This document shows, in pieces, positions 1-12,328 of a stretch of 64,000 nt of DNA (positions within the stretch are counted from its first letter, which is position 1; each line of letters opens with the position of its first letter). The translations under genes were made by a program, and so were the position numbers. The stretch is taken from NCBI GenBank assembly GCA_023053545.1, contig JAKZAN010000001.1:2438565-2502564 (forward strand). The letters are read 5' to 3'. The stretch comes from Lepidurus packardi (lineage: Eukaryota > Arthropoda > Branchiopoda > Notostraca > Triopsidae). The notes under the pieces were generated by a model, which worked only from the letters and a program-made list of their open reading frames with translations, searched no databases and was not told where the DNA came from.

Positions 1-3000
1 AATGAATTACTGACTTAATTCATGAATTCGTGACTTAATTCATGAATTTCTGACTTCATTAATAAATTAATGACTTAATTCATGAAATACTGATTTAATT
101 AATTAATTACAGACCTAATTCATGAATTACTGACTTAATTCATGAATTACTGACTTAATTCATGAATGACTAACTTAATTCATGAATTACTGACTTAATT
201 CATAAATTACTGACTTAATTAATGAATTACTGATTTAGTTAATGAATCACGGACTTAATTCATGAATTACTGACAATTCATGAATCCTGACTTAATTCTT
301 GAATTACTGACTTAATTCATTTATAACTGACTTAATTAATGAATTACTGACTTAATTCATGAATTACTGACTTAATTCATGAATTACTGTCTTAATTAAT
401 GAATTACTGACTTAATTAATGAATTACTGACTTAATTCATGAATTATTGACTTAATTCATGAATTATTGACTTAATTCATAAACTACTGACCTAATTCAT
501 GAATTACTGACTACATTAATGAAATACTGACTTAATTCATGAATTCGTGACTTCATTAATGAATTAGTGACTTAATTCATGAATTACTGACTTAATTAAT
601 GAACAACTGATTTAATTCATGAACTAATGACTTAATTCATGAATTACTGACTTAAATAATGAATTACTGACTTAAATAATGAATTACTGAATTAATTAAT
701 GAATTACGGACTTAATTGATGAATTAATGACTTAAATAATGAATTACTGACTTAATTCATGAATTACTGAATTAATTCATGAACTATTGACTTAATTAAT
801 GAATTACTGACTAAATTCATGAATTACTGACTTAATTACTGACTTAATTCATGAATTACTGAATTAATTCATAAAACTATAGACTTAATTCATGAATTAC
901 TGACTAAATTCATGAATTACTGACTTAATTACTGACTTAATTCATGAATTACTGACTTTATTCATGAATTACTGCTTAATTCATGAACTACTGACTTAAT
1001 TCATGAATTACTGACTTAATTAATAAATTACTGAGTTAATTAATGAATTACTGACTAAGTTAATGAATTACTGCCTTAATTCATGAATTACTGACTTAAT
1101 TAATGAATTACTGACTTAATTAATGAATTACTGACTTCATTAATGAATTAGTGACTTAATTCATCAATTACTGACTTAATTCATGAATTATTGACTCAAT
1201 TAATGAATTACTGACTTAATTCATGAATTATTGACTTAATTCATGAATTACTGAATTAATTCATGAACTACTGACTTAATTAATGAACTACTGACTAAAT
1301 TAATGAATTACTGACGTAATTAATGAATTACTGACATAATTAATGAATTACTGACTTAATTCATGAATTACTGACTAAATTAATGAAATAATGACTTAAT
1401 TCATGAATTACTGACTTAATTAATGAATTCGTGACTTCATTAATGAATTAGTGACTTAATTCATGAATTACTGACTAAATTAATGAAATTCTGACTTAAT
1501 TCATGAATTACTGACTTAATTCATGAATTACTGACCTAATTCATGAACTAAATACTGACTTAAATACTGACTTAAATTATGTATTACTGACTTAATTCAT
1601 GAATTACTGAATTAATTCATGAATTACTGACGAAATTCATGAATTACTGACTTAATTAATGAATTTATGACTTAATTCATGAATTACTGACTTAATTCAT
1701 GAATTACTGCTTAATTCATGAATTACTGACTTAATTCATAAATTACTGACTTAATTCATGAATTATTGACTCAATTAATGAATTGCTGACTTAGGTAATG
1801 AATTACTGACTTAATTTATGAATTACTGACCTAATTCATGAACAACTGATTTAATTCATTAACTACTGACTTAATTCATGAATTACTGACTTAATTGATG
1901 AATTAATGACTTAATTGATGAATTACTGACTTAATTCATGAATTACTAAATTAATTCATGAATTACTGTCTTAATTAATGAATTACTGACTTAATTTATG
2001 AATTACTGACTTAATTCATGAATTACTGACTTAATTCATAAACTACTGACTTAATTCATGAATTACTGACTAAATTAATGAAATACTGACTTAATTCATA
2101 AACTACTGACTTAATTCATGAATTACTGACTAAATTAATAAAATTCTGACTTAATTCATGAACTACTGACTTAATTCATGAATTACTGACCTAATTCATG
2201 AACAACTGATTTAATTCATGAACTAATAACTTAATTCATGAATTACGGACTTAGTTAATGAATTACTGACTTAATTCATGAATTACTGACTTAATTCATG
2301 AATTACTGACTTAATTCATGAATTACTGACTTAATTCATGAATTACTGACTTAATTAATGAATTACTGACTTAATTCATGAATTCGTGACTTAATTCATG
2401 AATTTCTGACTTCATTAATAAATTAATGACTTAATTCATGAAATACTGATTTAATTAATTAATTACAGACCTAATTCATGAATTACTGACTTAATTCATG
2501 AATTACTGACTTAATTCATGAATGACTAACTTAATTCATGAATTACTGACTTAATTCATAAATTACTGACTTAATTAATGAATTACTGATTTAGTTAATG
2601 AATCACGGACTTAATTCATGAATTACTGACAATTCATGAATCCTGACTTAATTCTTGAATTACTGACTTAATTCATTTATAACTGACTTAATTAATGAAT
2701 TACTGACTTAATTCATGAATTACTGACTTAATTCATGAATTACTGTCTTAATTAATGAATTACTGACTTAATTAATGAATTACTGACTTAATTCATGAAT
2801 TATTGACTTAATTCATGAATTATTGACTTAATTCATAAACTACTGACCTAATTCATGAATTACTGACTACATTAATGAAATACTGACTTAATTCATGAAT
2901 TCGTGACTTCATTAATGAATTAGTGACTTAATTCATGAATTACTGACTTAATTAATGAACAACTGATTTAATTCATGAACTAATGACTTAATTCATGAAT

Positions 3001-6000
3001 TACTGACTTAAATAATGAATTACTGACTTAAATAATGAATTACTGAATTAATTAATGAATTACGGACTTAATTGATGAATTAATGACTTAAATAATGAAT
3101 TACTGACTTAATTCATGAATTACTGAATTAATTCATGAACTATTGACTTAATTAATGAATTACTGACTAAATTCATGAATTACTGACTTAATTACTGACT
3201 TAATTCATGAATTACTGAATTAATTCATAAAACTATAGACTTAATTCATGAATTACTGACTAAATTCATGAATTACTGACTTAATTACTGACTTAATTCA
3301 TGAATTACTGACTTTATTCATGAATTACTGCTTAATTCATGAACTACTGACTTAATTCATGAATTACTGACTTAATTCATAAATTACTGAGTTAATTAAT
3401 GAATTACTGACTAAGTTAATGAATTACTGCCTTAATTCATGAATTACTGACTTAATTAATGAATTACTGACTTAATTAATGAATTACTGACTTCATTAAT
3501 GAATTAGTGACTTAATTCATCAATTTCTGATTTAGATAATAAATTACAGACCTATTTCATGAATTACTGACTTAATTCATGAATTACTGACTTAATTCAT
3601 GAATTACTGACTTAATTCATCAATTACTGACTTAATTCATGAATTATTGACTCAATTAATGAATTGCTGACTTAATTCATGAATTATTGACTCAATTAAT
3701 GAATTGCTGACTTAATTAATGAATTACTTACTTAGTTAATGAATTACTGACTTAATTCATGAAATACTAACTTAATTAATGAAATACTGACTTAAATTAT
3801 GAATTACTGACTTAATTCATGAATTACTGAATTAATTCATGAATTATTGACTCAATTAATGAATTACTGACCTAATTCATGAACAACTGATTTAATTCAT
3901 TAACTACTGACTTAATTCATGAATTACTGACTTAATTGATGAATTAATGACTTAATTCATGAATTACTGACTTAATTCATGAATTACTAAATTAATTCAT
4001 GAATTACTGTCTTAATTAATGAATTACTGACTTAATTTATGAATTACTGACTTAATTCATGAATTACTGACTTAATTCATAAACTACTGACTTAATTCAT
4101 GAATTACTGACTAAATTAATGAAATACTGACTTAATTCATAAACTACTGACTTAATTCATGAATTACTGACTAAATTAATGAAATTCTGACTTAATTCAT
4201 GAACTACTGACTTAATTCATGAATTACTGACCTAATTCATGAACAACTGATTTAATTCATGAACTAATAACTTAATTCATGAATTACGGACTTAGTTAAT
4301 GAATTACTGACTTAATTCATGAATTACTGACTTAATTCATGAATTACTGACTTAATTCATGAATTATTGACTTAATTCATGAATTACTGACTTAATTAAT
4401 GAATTACTGACTTAATTCATGAATTCGTGACTTAATTCATGAATTTCTGACTTCATTAATAAATTAATGACTTAATTCATGAAATACTGATTTAATTAAT
4501 TAATTACAGACCTAATTCATGAATTACTGACTTAATTCATGAATTACTGACTTAATTCATGAATGACTAACTTAATTCATGAATTACTGACTTAATTCAT
4601 AAACTACTGATTTAATTAATGAATTACTGATTTAGTTAATGAATCACTGACTTAATTCATGAATTACTGACAATTCATGAATCCTGACTTAATTCTTGAA
4701 TTACTGACTTAATTCATGAATTACTGACTTAATTCATGAATTACTGTCTTAATTAATGAATTACTGACTTAATTAATGAATTACTGACTTAATTCATGAA
4801 TTATTGACTTAATTCATGAATTATTGACTTAATTAATTAACTACTGACCTAATTCATGAATTACTGACTACATTAATGAAATACTGACTTAATTCACGAA
4901 TTCGTGACTTCATTAATGAATTAGTGACTTAATTCATGAATTACTGACTTAATTAATGAACAACTGATTTAATTCATGAACTAATGACTTAATTCATGAA
5001 TTACTGACTTAAATAATGAATTACTGACTTAAATAATGAATTACTGAATTAATTAATGAATTACGGACTTAATTGATGAATTAATGACTTAAATAATGAA
5101 TTACTGACTTAATTCATGAATTACTGAATTTATTCATGAACTATTGACTTAATTAATGAATTACTGACTAAATTCATGAATTACTGACTTAATTACTGAC
5201 TTAATTCATGAATTACTGAATTAATTCATGAACTATTGACTTAATTCATGAATTACTGACTAAATTCATGAATTACTGACTTAATTCATGAATTACTGAG
5301 TTAATTAATGAATTACTGACTAAGTTAATGAACTACTGCCTTAATTCATGAATTACTGACTTAATTAATGAATTACTGACTTAATTAATGAATTACTGAC
5401 TTAATTCATGAATCCGTGACTTAATTCATGAATTTCTGACTTCATTAATGAATTAATGACTTAATTCATGAATTACTGCTTAATTCATGAATTACTGACT
5501 TAATTCATGAATTACTGACTTAATTCATGAATTACTGACTTAATTCATGAATTACAGACTTCATTAATGAATTACTGACTTAATTCATGAATTACAGACT
5601 TCATTAATGAATTACTGACTAAATTCATGAATTACTGCTTAATTCATGAACTACTGACTTAATTCATCATTTACTGACTTAATTCATGAATTATTGACTC
5701 AATTAATGAATTGCTGACTTAATTAATGAATTACTGACTTAATTCATGAGTTACTGACTTAATTCATGAGTTACTGACTTAATTCATAAACTACTGACTT
5801 ATTTAATGAATTACTGACTTAGTTAATGAATTACTGACTTAATTCATGAATTACTGACTTAATTCATGAATTATTGACTTAATTCATGAATTACTGACTT
5901 AATTCATAAACCACTGACTTAATTCATGAATTACTGACTTAATTCATGAATTAATGACTTAAATAATGAATTACTGACTTAATTCATGAATTACTGAATT

Positions 6001-6120
6001 AATTCATGAACTACTGACTTAATTCATGAATTACTGACTTAATTACTGACTTAATTCATGAATTACTGACTTAATTCATGAATTACTGAATTAATTCATG
6101 AACTACTGACTTAATTCATG
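1..6120. repeat. 20-bp satellite array with higher-order repeat
   Basis: The stretch is a head-to-tail array of a 20-bp unit with consensus AATTCATGAATTACTGACTT. Variants differ at a few positions (TAATGAATT, GAATTCGTG, TTGACT), with occasional short units. Each consensus unit contains the 12-bp perfect palindrome AATTCATGAATT. A larger period is visible: the variant order starting at base 1 recurs at 2357 and again at 4398, and the distinctive block at 241 recurs at 2597 and 4638. The array is therefore built of amplified blocks of about 2,356 and 2,041 bp. There is no open frame of note. The left edge lies outside the window. Confidence 0.97.
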
Positions 6121-6124
6121 ATAT

Positions 6125-6610
6125 TGTCACGGTTATATTTCGCATCGCTTGCTTTTCTCACGCTTTGCTAATCTTTGCAGCCAACTTAGCCCAGAGCTAA
6201 GCTGATCCCTGACCCCATGTACTGGGTTACCTACATGGTGTCGCTTTTCGCTGAACTTCGCAGCTTAGTTAGCACGGAGCTTCGGTGATCCCTGACCCCA
6301 TGTGCCGAATTGCAATCCTGCTGACGCACATGGTGTCGGATAGAGCACCGGAGCTACGTGGGATTGCATGCCCAGCTTTGGCGAATTGTGCGAAGAAGAG
6401 GTTAGTTAGTCTAGAGTGGGGGTCAGAGAGAGTCGAAGGGTAGAGTCTTGAGTAGTGTTGTTATGTCCTAGTCCCCTGTTCTCTGTACAAATAGTCCCTC
6501 TTAACTTTACCACTGTAATCTTCCCGAATACAGTTCTATAAATCCACCTTTCCCGAACATTACTCTAATTCCCTGACGGATTTGATGCCCTGTCAGATTT
6601 AGACGTGACA
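6125..6610 (+). repeat. 5' LTR of gypsy element 1
   Basis: The 486-bp direct repeat matches 14275-14760 base for base on visual comparison. It starts TGTCAC and ends GTGACA. It should carry promoter and polyadenylation signals; I cannot place the transcription start. Two internal segments resemble each other (a CTGACCCCATGT motif followed by ACATGGTGTCG, near 6209 and 6292), which would fold as local hairpins. Confidence 0.96.
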
Positions 6611-6612
6611 AT

Positions 6613-6630
6613 TGGTGCATCGACCGGGAA
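6613..6630 (+). promoter_or_regulatory. Primer-binding site, probably tRNA-Gly
   Basis: Two bases after the 5' LTR the sequence TGGTGCATCGACCGGGAA begins with the TGG expected to pair with a tRNA CCA end. From memory it is nearly complementary to the 3' end of arthropod tRNA-Gly(GCC), with one internal mismatch. The tRNA assignment is recalled, not searched. Confidence 0.7.
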
Positions 6631-6698
6631 CGGTGGTTTGATTGGTAAAGTTAGGCTACGTGTTTTGTGTTAGAACCTAACTAGGACTTGGGGGTTTC

Positions 6699-8270
6699 AT
6701 GAGTGACACTGGGGCGATCCCGAAGAGCGTGGGAACCGGTAAAGGTGTTCCTTGCCCGAATCGCCAGGGTACCCGTATCCCAGGGACCCCAACGTTACCT
6801 CCGAGGGAGTCCTCGTTCACCCGTTCCGTGACTGTACGCCGTCGACTCGGAGAAACGCGGAAGGAAGCAGTCAATCCTTCTTGGCTCTACACTAAAAACG
6901 CCGAACGAGCCATTACTGTCTCGAGTCCACAAAAACCTACTTTGGAGGCGCAAGAAATTCCGTGGAGTTCAGCTGACCCGTCCGAAGACGACGAAGCCGA
7001 CCGCCCCCAGAGTCCGGATCTAGACCTCACCTGCTACGCCGTTCCTAGCGAGCCGGAATCCAGCCCGGAAACCCCTCGCAGGAGGTACCAGTTCTCCGCG
7101 GTACGGGAAGAGCTGGAGGCGATTGAAAGGTCGACTATTGAAGCCGGCCGTACCACCCCTTCACCGCGAGGATCCGTTGTGAGACTCGTAGACCTCCTCG
7201 CCGAGCCAAACAGCCCTGCATCAACCATGGCAAACCCCGGTGCGCCCGGTAGGTTGCGTAAGGCGGTGAGTGCCCCCCGATTTTCTGGGGCTCACGATGA
7301 GGACGCTATGCGGTTCCTCCAAAAATATGAGCAGGTGGCGATTTTCAATGGATGGAATGAGAAAGATAAACTGGAGTGTTTGGCTACGAGCCTGGACGGT
7401 ATGGCCGATACATGGTACGCCAACCGGTACCCCCTTGATGGCCCAGCCCTTACCTCCTGGAATGAACTAAAAGCGGAATTCCGGAAGTTTTTCGTCCCCC
7501 AAGGTCGAGTTTTCCGCAGCAACGCCAAGTTGCAAATGCGGGTGCAGCGTTCGGAAGAGAGTGTCAACGAGTATTACATGGACGTAGTCAACCTGTGCCG
7601 GGAGATTAATCCCGGCATGTCCGAATATGACAAACTCAATCATCTCTTCCGAGGCCTACGGCCTGGTTTAGTGGAGCCGTTGTCATGCTTAAACGTGCAA
7701 ACGTGTGACAAGTTCCTTGAAGAGGCTAACTTGCTTGAGTTCAGCCAGGAAAGGAGCCGAGTTTCTCAATCCTGGTGGACCAACGTGATCCGTAGCGAAG
7801 AAGCCGAAAAACGTGCCGCGGTGGCTGGTGTTGGTGTGCGAGGGCAAGGGTCGTTTACCCCTTTTGCCCCTACGGGTCGTGAAAATCCTATACCCAGCTC
7901 AGGATCGGAATCCAGAGCCATTGCGGAGGCTCTCAGCAAACTCGCCGGTGAATTCCAGCAGTTCCGCGAAAGTTTCGCGAAACCGCAAGGTAAGGTTGGC
8001 CGTCCCTATTCTCCCAATCGTTCTTACTCCCCAAATTCCCGCACGCATGATGGGAAACCTATTTGCTATCGCTGTCAGAGACCAGGGCACATTGCACGTT
8101 ACTGTGTCAACCCTGAGTCCAGGGAGCGTGGTCAAGACCACAAGGGAATCGGGAAGGGGAAAGGGAGTAAAGAATCCCAGAGCAGAGATAAGGGTGGCAA
8201 GTCAAAATCGGATAGACCATCCGGACGACGCTCGGATAGCGATCGTGAAGATTCTGGTTCGGAAAACTAG
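6699..8270 (+). CDS. gag: Gag polyprotein, gypsy element 1
   Basis: This 523-residue protein is the structural protein that packages element RNA into particles. Residues about 190-350 match the retrotransposon gag (capsid) family: an RFSG-containing start, WY near a helix boundary and FRKFF further on. A single CCHC zinc knuckle, CYRCQRPGHIARYC, lies at residues 456-469, followed by a basic, serine-rich tail suited to RNA binding. The first roughly 180 residues are acidic and proline-rich with no domain I recognise. The start at 6699 is the first ATG after the leader. The TAG stop at 8268-8270 lies inside the open pol frame, so pol is probably made by frameshifting. Confidence 0.93.
   Translation: MSDTGAIPKSVGTGKGVPCPNRQGTRIPGTPTLPPRESSFTRSVTVRRRLGETRKEAVNPSWLYTKNAERAITVSSPQKPTLEAQEIPWSSADPSEDDEADRPQSPDLDLTCYAVPSEPESSPETPRRRYQFSAVREELEAIERSTIEAGRTTPSPRGSVVRLVDLLAEPNSPASTMANPGAPGRLRKAVSAPRFSGAHDEDAMRFLQKYEQVAIFNGWNEKDKLECLATSLDGMADTWYANRYPLDGPALTSWNELKAEFRKFFVPQGRVFRSNAKLQMRVQRSEESVNEYYMDVVNLCREINPGMSEYDKLNHLFRGLRPGLVEPLSCLNVQTCDKFLEEANLLEFSQERSRVSQSWWTNVIRSEEAEKRAAVAGVGVRGQGSFTPFAPTGRENPIPSSGSESRAIAEALSKLAGEFQQFRESFAKPQGKVGRPYSPNRSYSPNSRTHDGKPICYRCQRPGHIARYCVNPESRERGQDHKGIGKGKGSKESQSRDKGGKSKSDRPSGRRSDSDREDSGSEN
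8249..8270 (+). promoter_or_regulatory. gag-pol overlap, candidate -1 frameshift site
   Basis: The pol frame is open from 8249 (just after a TGA at 8246-8248) and is -1 relative to gag, so the two overlap by 22 nt. The gag reading ends with the heptamer G-GAA-AAC immediately before TAG. This resembles, but is not identical to, retroviral slippery sites of the type X-XXA-AAC. Pol has no early in-frame ATG near its beginning, which supports frameshift rather than internal initiation. A GC-rich stretch follows at 8275-8300 and could form a structure. Confidence 0.5.
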
Positions 8271-11200
8271 AAAGGGCGGCTCCGGGGGGCGGAGTCGCCC
8301 AGACCATTGAGATCCCCCTCTTATGTGTGTTCTGTCCGAACCTAGTTAGAGAGCGAGTAATTTGTAATGGAGTAGAAGCAATAGCCATCATCGACACTTG
8401 TGCGGCCGTGAGCGTGGTTTCTGAAGATTGGGCCTTACGTAACCAGGCGCAGCTGGTAGTCTGGGAGGGACCCGAGATAGTTGTAGCAAACGGCGAGCGT
8501 GCTCAGATTCGAGGTGGTGTGAATATTGGGGTTCGACTCGCAGGGAAGGAGGTATATACGAAAGCCGTTGTCTTTAACAACGGTTTGGCAGAACTGATCG
8601 TAGGTAACGACTTGCTTAGGCAATTGGGTGACGTGACCCTCCGATATAGGGATGATGGTTTTACCCTAGCAGGTCATCGGGAAAATGAGAGAAAGCCGAT
8701 CGGAGATAACTCTACCCACTCAACTGCACAAGCGGCGTCTTGTCTAAAGAGCGCTAAAAACAAGGACAAAACGGGAGTGAGGATGCTCAATACCACCGGG
8801 CAGTTCGATGAACCTAGGGAGATCAAAGCCGATCGACGGATAAGAGCGCAAGGGCAAAAAGAGTTACCAGTTTCCCCTTCCAACGGGGAAAACGAAACAA
8901 TTGGATTAGTAGAAATTCACAAGGAGCATGCAGCAAGGCAAGATAGGAGGATGAAGGATAAAAGGGTAGGGAAGACAAAGAAAGTTTCGAGCATAGAACG
9001 AGAGCTTGAAGATCAAATTGAGGAATGTACGCCGGCTGGTTACGCTATAGTGGCTCCCGTAACACCGTTCTCGGATGACCAGGACGTGCCAAGCCTTGCT
9101 CAACCCGAGATACGCCACGAGGAATGTGCACGCGATACCGTTTGTGAGGAGGCCCTGACCTTTGTTAGGCAGATTCAGGATGTAGCTAGCGAGATTAACA
9201 CCGTGGTATGCACGATCCAGGAACAACTGGAAATCACCTCCCCTAGTGAGGCGCGTATGGGCGCGAGCAATGATAAAGGTAGTTGGGGAATTCCTCTGGA
9301 GATACGGCGAGATACTGAGGTAACGGAGAGCTTACCCGTATCTATGTCTCTAGTAGCTAAATACCAAGAAGAGAGGGGAAGACATTCTACACCTCTCTCT
9401 CTAGTGCCACCCTTTTTGCGTTCCATGTGCATTTTTCTTTTCCAGGGATCTCCCCGCGAGACAGTCAACGGAGCTCTGCTAGTTGCCCCTCCCACGAAAA
9501 CGGGAAACCAAGGCGCGAATTCGAATTTTCCCACTAGTTTCGTGTTAACACCCACCCAGGGCGAAACCAGAAGCACTGGTTCTACCGAGAAAGAGGATTC
9601 CCACGGACTTGCGGTGGTGGATGTGGAGTGCCACGAGGCAAGGTTAGGTCAGGACGAGTCATGGGACCCAGGAGGCGGAGATTGTTGTGAAATTCCCTTA
9701 GAAATCCATAAAGAAAGTCCCAAGTGTAAACCTATCCTGACAACCGAGAAAGCTGGAAACGACCGTGACACGGTCAGCGAGATCGATAATCCTTTTAGTT
9801 GCCTGTTGCTGTCCACGAAAGGAAAAAGTCAAAAGAAGCAAGGTAGGCCACTTAGGTTAGTCTCCTTGCAGGCCCACAAAATTCCCCCGCGATCGGGAAT
9901 GCCCATTCACGTCAACCTTGCGAACCAGGGTTCAAACAAATGGGGTGAGCGTAAACTAACACCGCCGTCTAAAGACGAAGCTCAAGATTTCCTAGTAGAA
10001 CCCGAGAAGCGATTATTAATCGAAAAAGGGATTAGCTTAGGTCGAAGCATAACTACCTTTCAGGGTGGGTACGGTCTGGTAATGCTTGTAAACTTTAGTC
10101 CGGAGGCCCAATGGGTGGCTGCGGGGACAGTTTTAGGCAGTGTTGAAGACCAGGTACCCCACATAGTTGAAGTAGAGAAAGGAGCAGTTACTGACGAGAC
10201 CCTGGATAGCTGTATATCTGATCGATTAGACGATAATCAAAGGAAAGCGCTGAGAGAAGTGCTGAGTAAGCATCGCATGTGCTTTGCAAGGGGTTCAGAG
10301 GATCTAGGTGCGTCCAACGTGGTAGAACATGGAATAGATACGGGTAACGCAAATCCCGTTTTGCAGGTTCCCTACCGCAGCGCCTACAGGGAAAAAGAGC
10401 TGATTAGGCAGCAGGTGGAGGAGATGATAGAAGCAGGGGTGGTAGAACCATCAAACAGTCCATGGTCCTCCCCCGTTGTGTTGGTCAAGAAGAAAGACGG
10501 TAGTTGGCGCTTTTGCGTAGATTATCGTAAGCTAAATTCCGTCACGATCAAGGACGTTTATCCCTTGCCCAGGACGGATGACGCATTGGACTCCATGCAA
10601 GGTTCGAAATTTTTCAGCACCTTGGACCTTATGTCAGGTTATTGGCAAGTAGGAGTAAAGGACCAAGACAGGGAGAAAACGGCATTTATAACACCGGATG
10701 GTCTATACCAGTTTACGAAAATGCCATTTGGGCTTTGTAACGCTCCAGCCACCTTTCAAAGGATGATGGAGGTTATTTTAGCAGGTTTTAAGTGGCAAAT
10801 TTGTCTAATCTACCTTGATGATGTCGTTATTTTCTCCAAAACCTTCGAGAAGCATGTGGCCGATGTTGACGCCATTTTGGCATGTCTAGGTAAAGCAGGA
10901 CTGAAGTTAAAACCCAGCAAATGTCACTTTGGCTGCGAAACTGTTCAGGTGCTTGGTCACATAGTGGACCGGGAGGGTATTAGGCCGGATGACAGTAAAT
11001 TAACAGCCGTCACGGACTTTCCAACGCCGGCAAATCTTACGGCGGTTCGTAGTTTCACGAGCCTATGCTCGTACTACAGAAAATTCGTGAAAGATTTTTC
11101 AGCTAGGGCCGAACCTCTCTCCAGGCTTACCAAATTAAATACACCATTTGCATGGGGTGTCGAGCAACAGTCTGCTTTTGAAGACCTCAAGCAAGCTCTT

Positions 11201-12328
11201 GTTTCGGCGCCTATTCTAGCTCACCCCGAGTTGGATGGTGGATTTGAGATCCATCCTGACGCCTGTGATTTTGGCATAGGAGCGGTTCTGGCACAGCGCC
11301 AAGATGGCGAAGAGCGGGTTATCGCTTATGCGAGCCGGCTCCTTAATAAAAGTGAACGGAATTATTCCACCACCGAGAAAGAATGCTTAGCCCTCGTATG
11401 GGCCGTAAAGAAATTTAGGCCGTATGTTTGGGGTAAACCTTTTAAAGCTGTCACAGACCATCACGCATTGTGTTGGCTAATGACCAAACGGGAGTCCACA
11501 GGGCGGTTAGCTAGGTGGGCCCTCGCTCTGATGGAATACGAGTTTCAAATCGTACATCGGAGTGGGAGGGTTCATAATGATGCTGACCCTCTGTCACGCA
11601 ACCCCGTTGACCCCCCAGCTGGAGAAGGCGACGACAACGGCCCGGTAGTGCTCGGGATTGGTGTCCAAGCAGTTGATACTCGTTTAGCTGATGTGAAACA
11701 AGAACAACGTTCAGATCCGAGATGGGCAAAGCTTATTGCCATCTTGGAAACACTTAATCCGCGGGCCGTACAGAGGCGCCAAGTCGTGCAATACACGATG
11801 AAGGAGGGAAAACTTTTTCGGATTTTAGTGAGAAACGGCGAATGTCGCCTAAGGCTCTGCGTACCTGCTTCTCTGAAAAGGGAGGTTTTGTACGCCTGTC
11901 ATGACGACGTCACTGCTGGTCATTTAGGTCTCAAAAGAACCTGGGACAAGATCAGCAAAAGGTACTATTGGCCTAAAATGATCACGGAAGTAGCTCGTTA
12001 CGTCGCCTCCTGTACGGATTGTCAAACCCGGAAAGGAGAAGCGACGAAAAAGAAAGGGCTAATGGTCCCGATCAAGGTTGACAGGCCTTTCGAGAAAGTC
12101 GGGATTGATCTACTTGGCGCGTTCCCCGAGACCCCGCGCGGTAACAAGCACATTATTGTAGCAGTCGACTATCTAACGAAGTGGGCTGAGACCAAGGCTG
12201 TCCCATCAGCTTCGGGCGAGGAAGTTGCCAAATTCTTCGTGCAACAACTCGTGTTGAGACATGGGGCACCGGAGACTTTGTTAGCGATAGAGGTACCTGC
12301 TTCACAGCAGAGTTTACCGAGGAGCTGA
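8249..12328 (+). CDS. pol: Pol: protease-RT-RNase H-integrase N part, element 1
   Basis: This frame encodes the replication enzymes. Counting from codon 8327, an aspartic protease motif IIDTCAAVS lies near residues 20-30 (DTC where DTG or DSG is usual). RT with YLDDVVIF is near residue 829. RNase H begins near residue 976 (DACDFGIGA). The integrase zinc region with H-H-C-C is near residues 1190-1235, and the first catalytic Asp is in VGIDLLGAF near 1260. Between protease and RT lie roughly 550 residues with no recognised domain, which is unusually long. The frame fails just after LRHGAPETLL, because one base is missing near 12283, and ends at 12328. The remaining integrase continues in another frame. 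Confidence 0.92.
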   Translation, partial: RFWFGKLERAAPGGGVAQTIEIPLLCVFCPNLVRERVICNGVEAIAIIDTCAAVSVVSEDWALRNQAQLVVWEGPEIVVANGERAQIRGGVNIGVRLAGKEVYTKAVVFNNGLAELIVGNDLLRQLGDVTLRYRDDGFTLAGHRENERKPIGDNSTHSTAQAASCLKSAKNKDKTGVRMLNTTGQFDEPREIKADRRIRAQGQKELPVSPSNGENETIGLVEIHKEHAARQDRRMKDKRVGKTKKVSSIERELEDQIEECTPAGYAIVAPVTPFSDDQDVPSLAQPEIRHEECARDTVCEEALTFVRQIQDVASEINTVVCTIQEQLEITSPSEARMGASNDKGSWGIPLEIRRDTEVTESLPVSMSLVAKYQEERGRHSTPLSLVPPFLRSMCIFLFQGSPRETVNGALLVAPPTKTGNQGANSNFPTSFVLTPTQGETRSTGSTEKEDSHGLAVVDVECHEARLGQDESWDPGGGDCCEIPLEIHKESPKCKPILTTEKAGNDRDTVSEIDNPFSCLLLSTKGKSQKKQGRPLRLVSLQAHKIPPRSGMPIHVNLANQGSNKWGERKLTPPSKDEAQDFLVEPEKRLLIEKGISLGRSITTFQGGYGLVMLVNFSPEAQWVAAGTVLGSVEDQVPHIVEVEKGAVTDETLDSCISDRLDDNQRKALREVLSKHRMCFARGSEDLGASNVVEHGIDTGNANPVLQVPYRSAYREKELIRQQVEEMIEAGVVEPSNSPWSSPVVLVKKKDGSWRFCVDYRKLNSVTIKDVYPLPRTDDALDSMQGSKFFSTLDLMSGYWQVGVKDQDREKTAFITPDGLYQFTKMPFGLCNAPATFQRMMEVILAGFKWQICLIYLDDVVIFSKTFEKHVADVDAILACLGKAGLKLKPSKCHFGCETVQVLGHIVDREGIRPDDSKLTAVTDFPTPANLTAVRSFTSLCSYYRKFVKDFSARAEPLSRLTKLNTPFAWGVEQQSAFEDLKQALVSAPILAHPELDGGFEIHPDACDFGIGAVLAQRQDGEERVIAYASRLLNKSERNYSTTEKECLALVWAVKKFRPYVWGKPFKAVTDHHALCWLMTKRESTGRLARWALALMEYEFQIVHRSGRVHNDADPLSRNPVDPPAGEGDDNGPVVLGIGVQAVDTRLADVKQEQRSDPRWAKLIAILETLNPRAVQRRQVVQYTMKEGKLFRILVRNGECRLRLCVPASLKREVLYACHDDVTAGHLGLKRTWDKISKRYYWPKMITEVARYVASCTDCQTRKGEATKKKGLMVPIKVDRPFEKVGIDLLGAFPETPRGNKHIIVAVDYLTKWAETKAVPSASGEEVAKFFVQQLVLRHGAPETLLAIEVPASQQSLPRS

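Noticed and set aside
1..6120. CRISPR-like regular repeats
   Set aside because: The 20-bp units are directly adjacent with no unique spacers, and the context is eukaryotic; this is a satellite.
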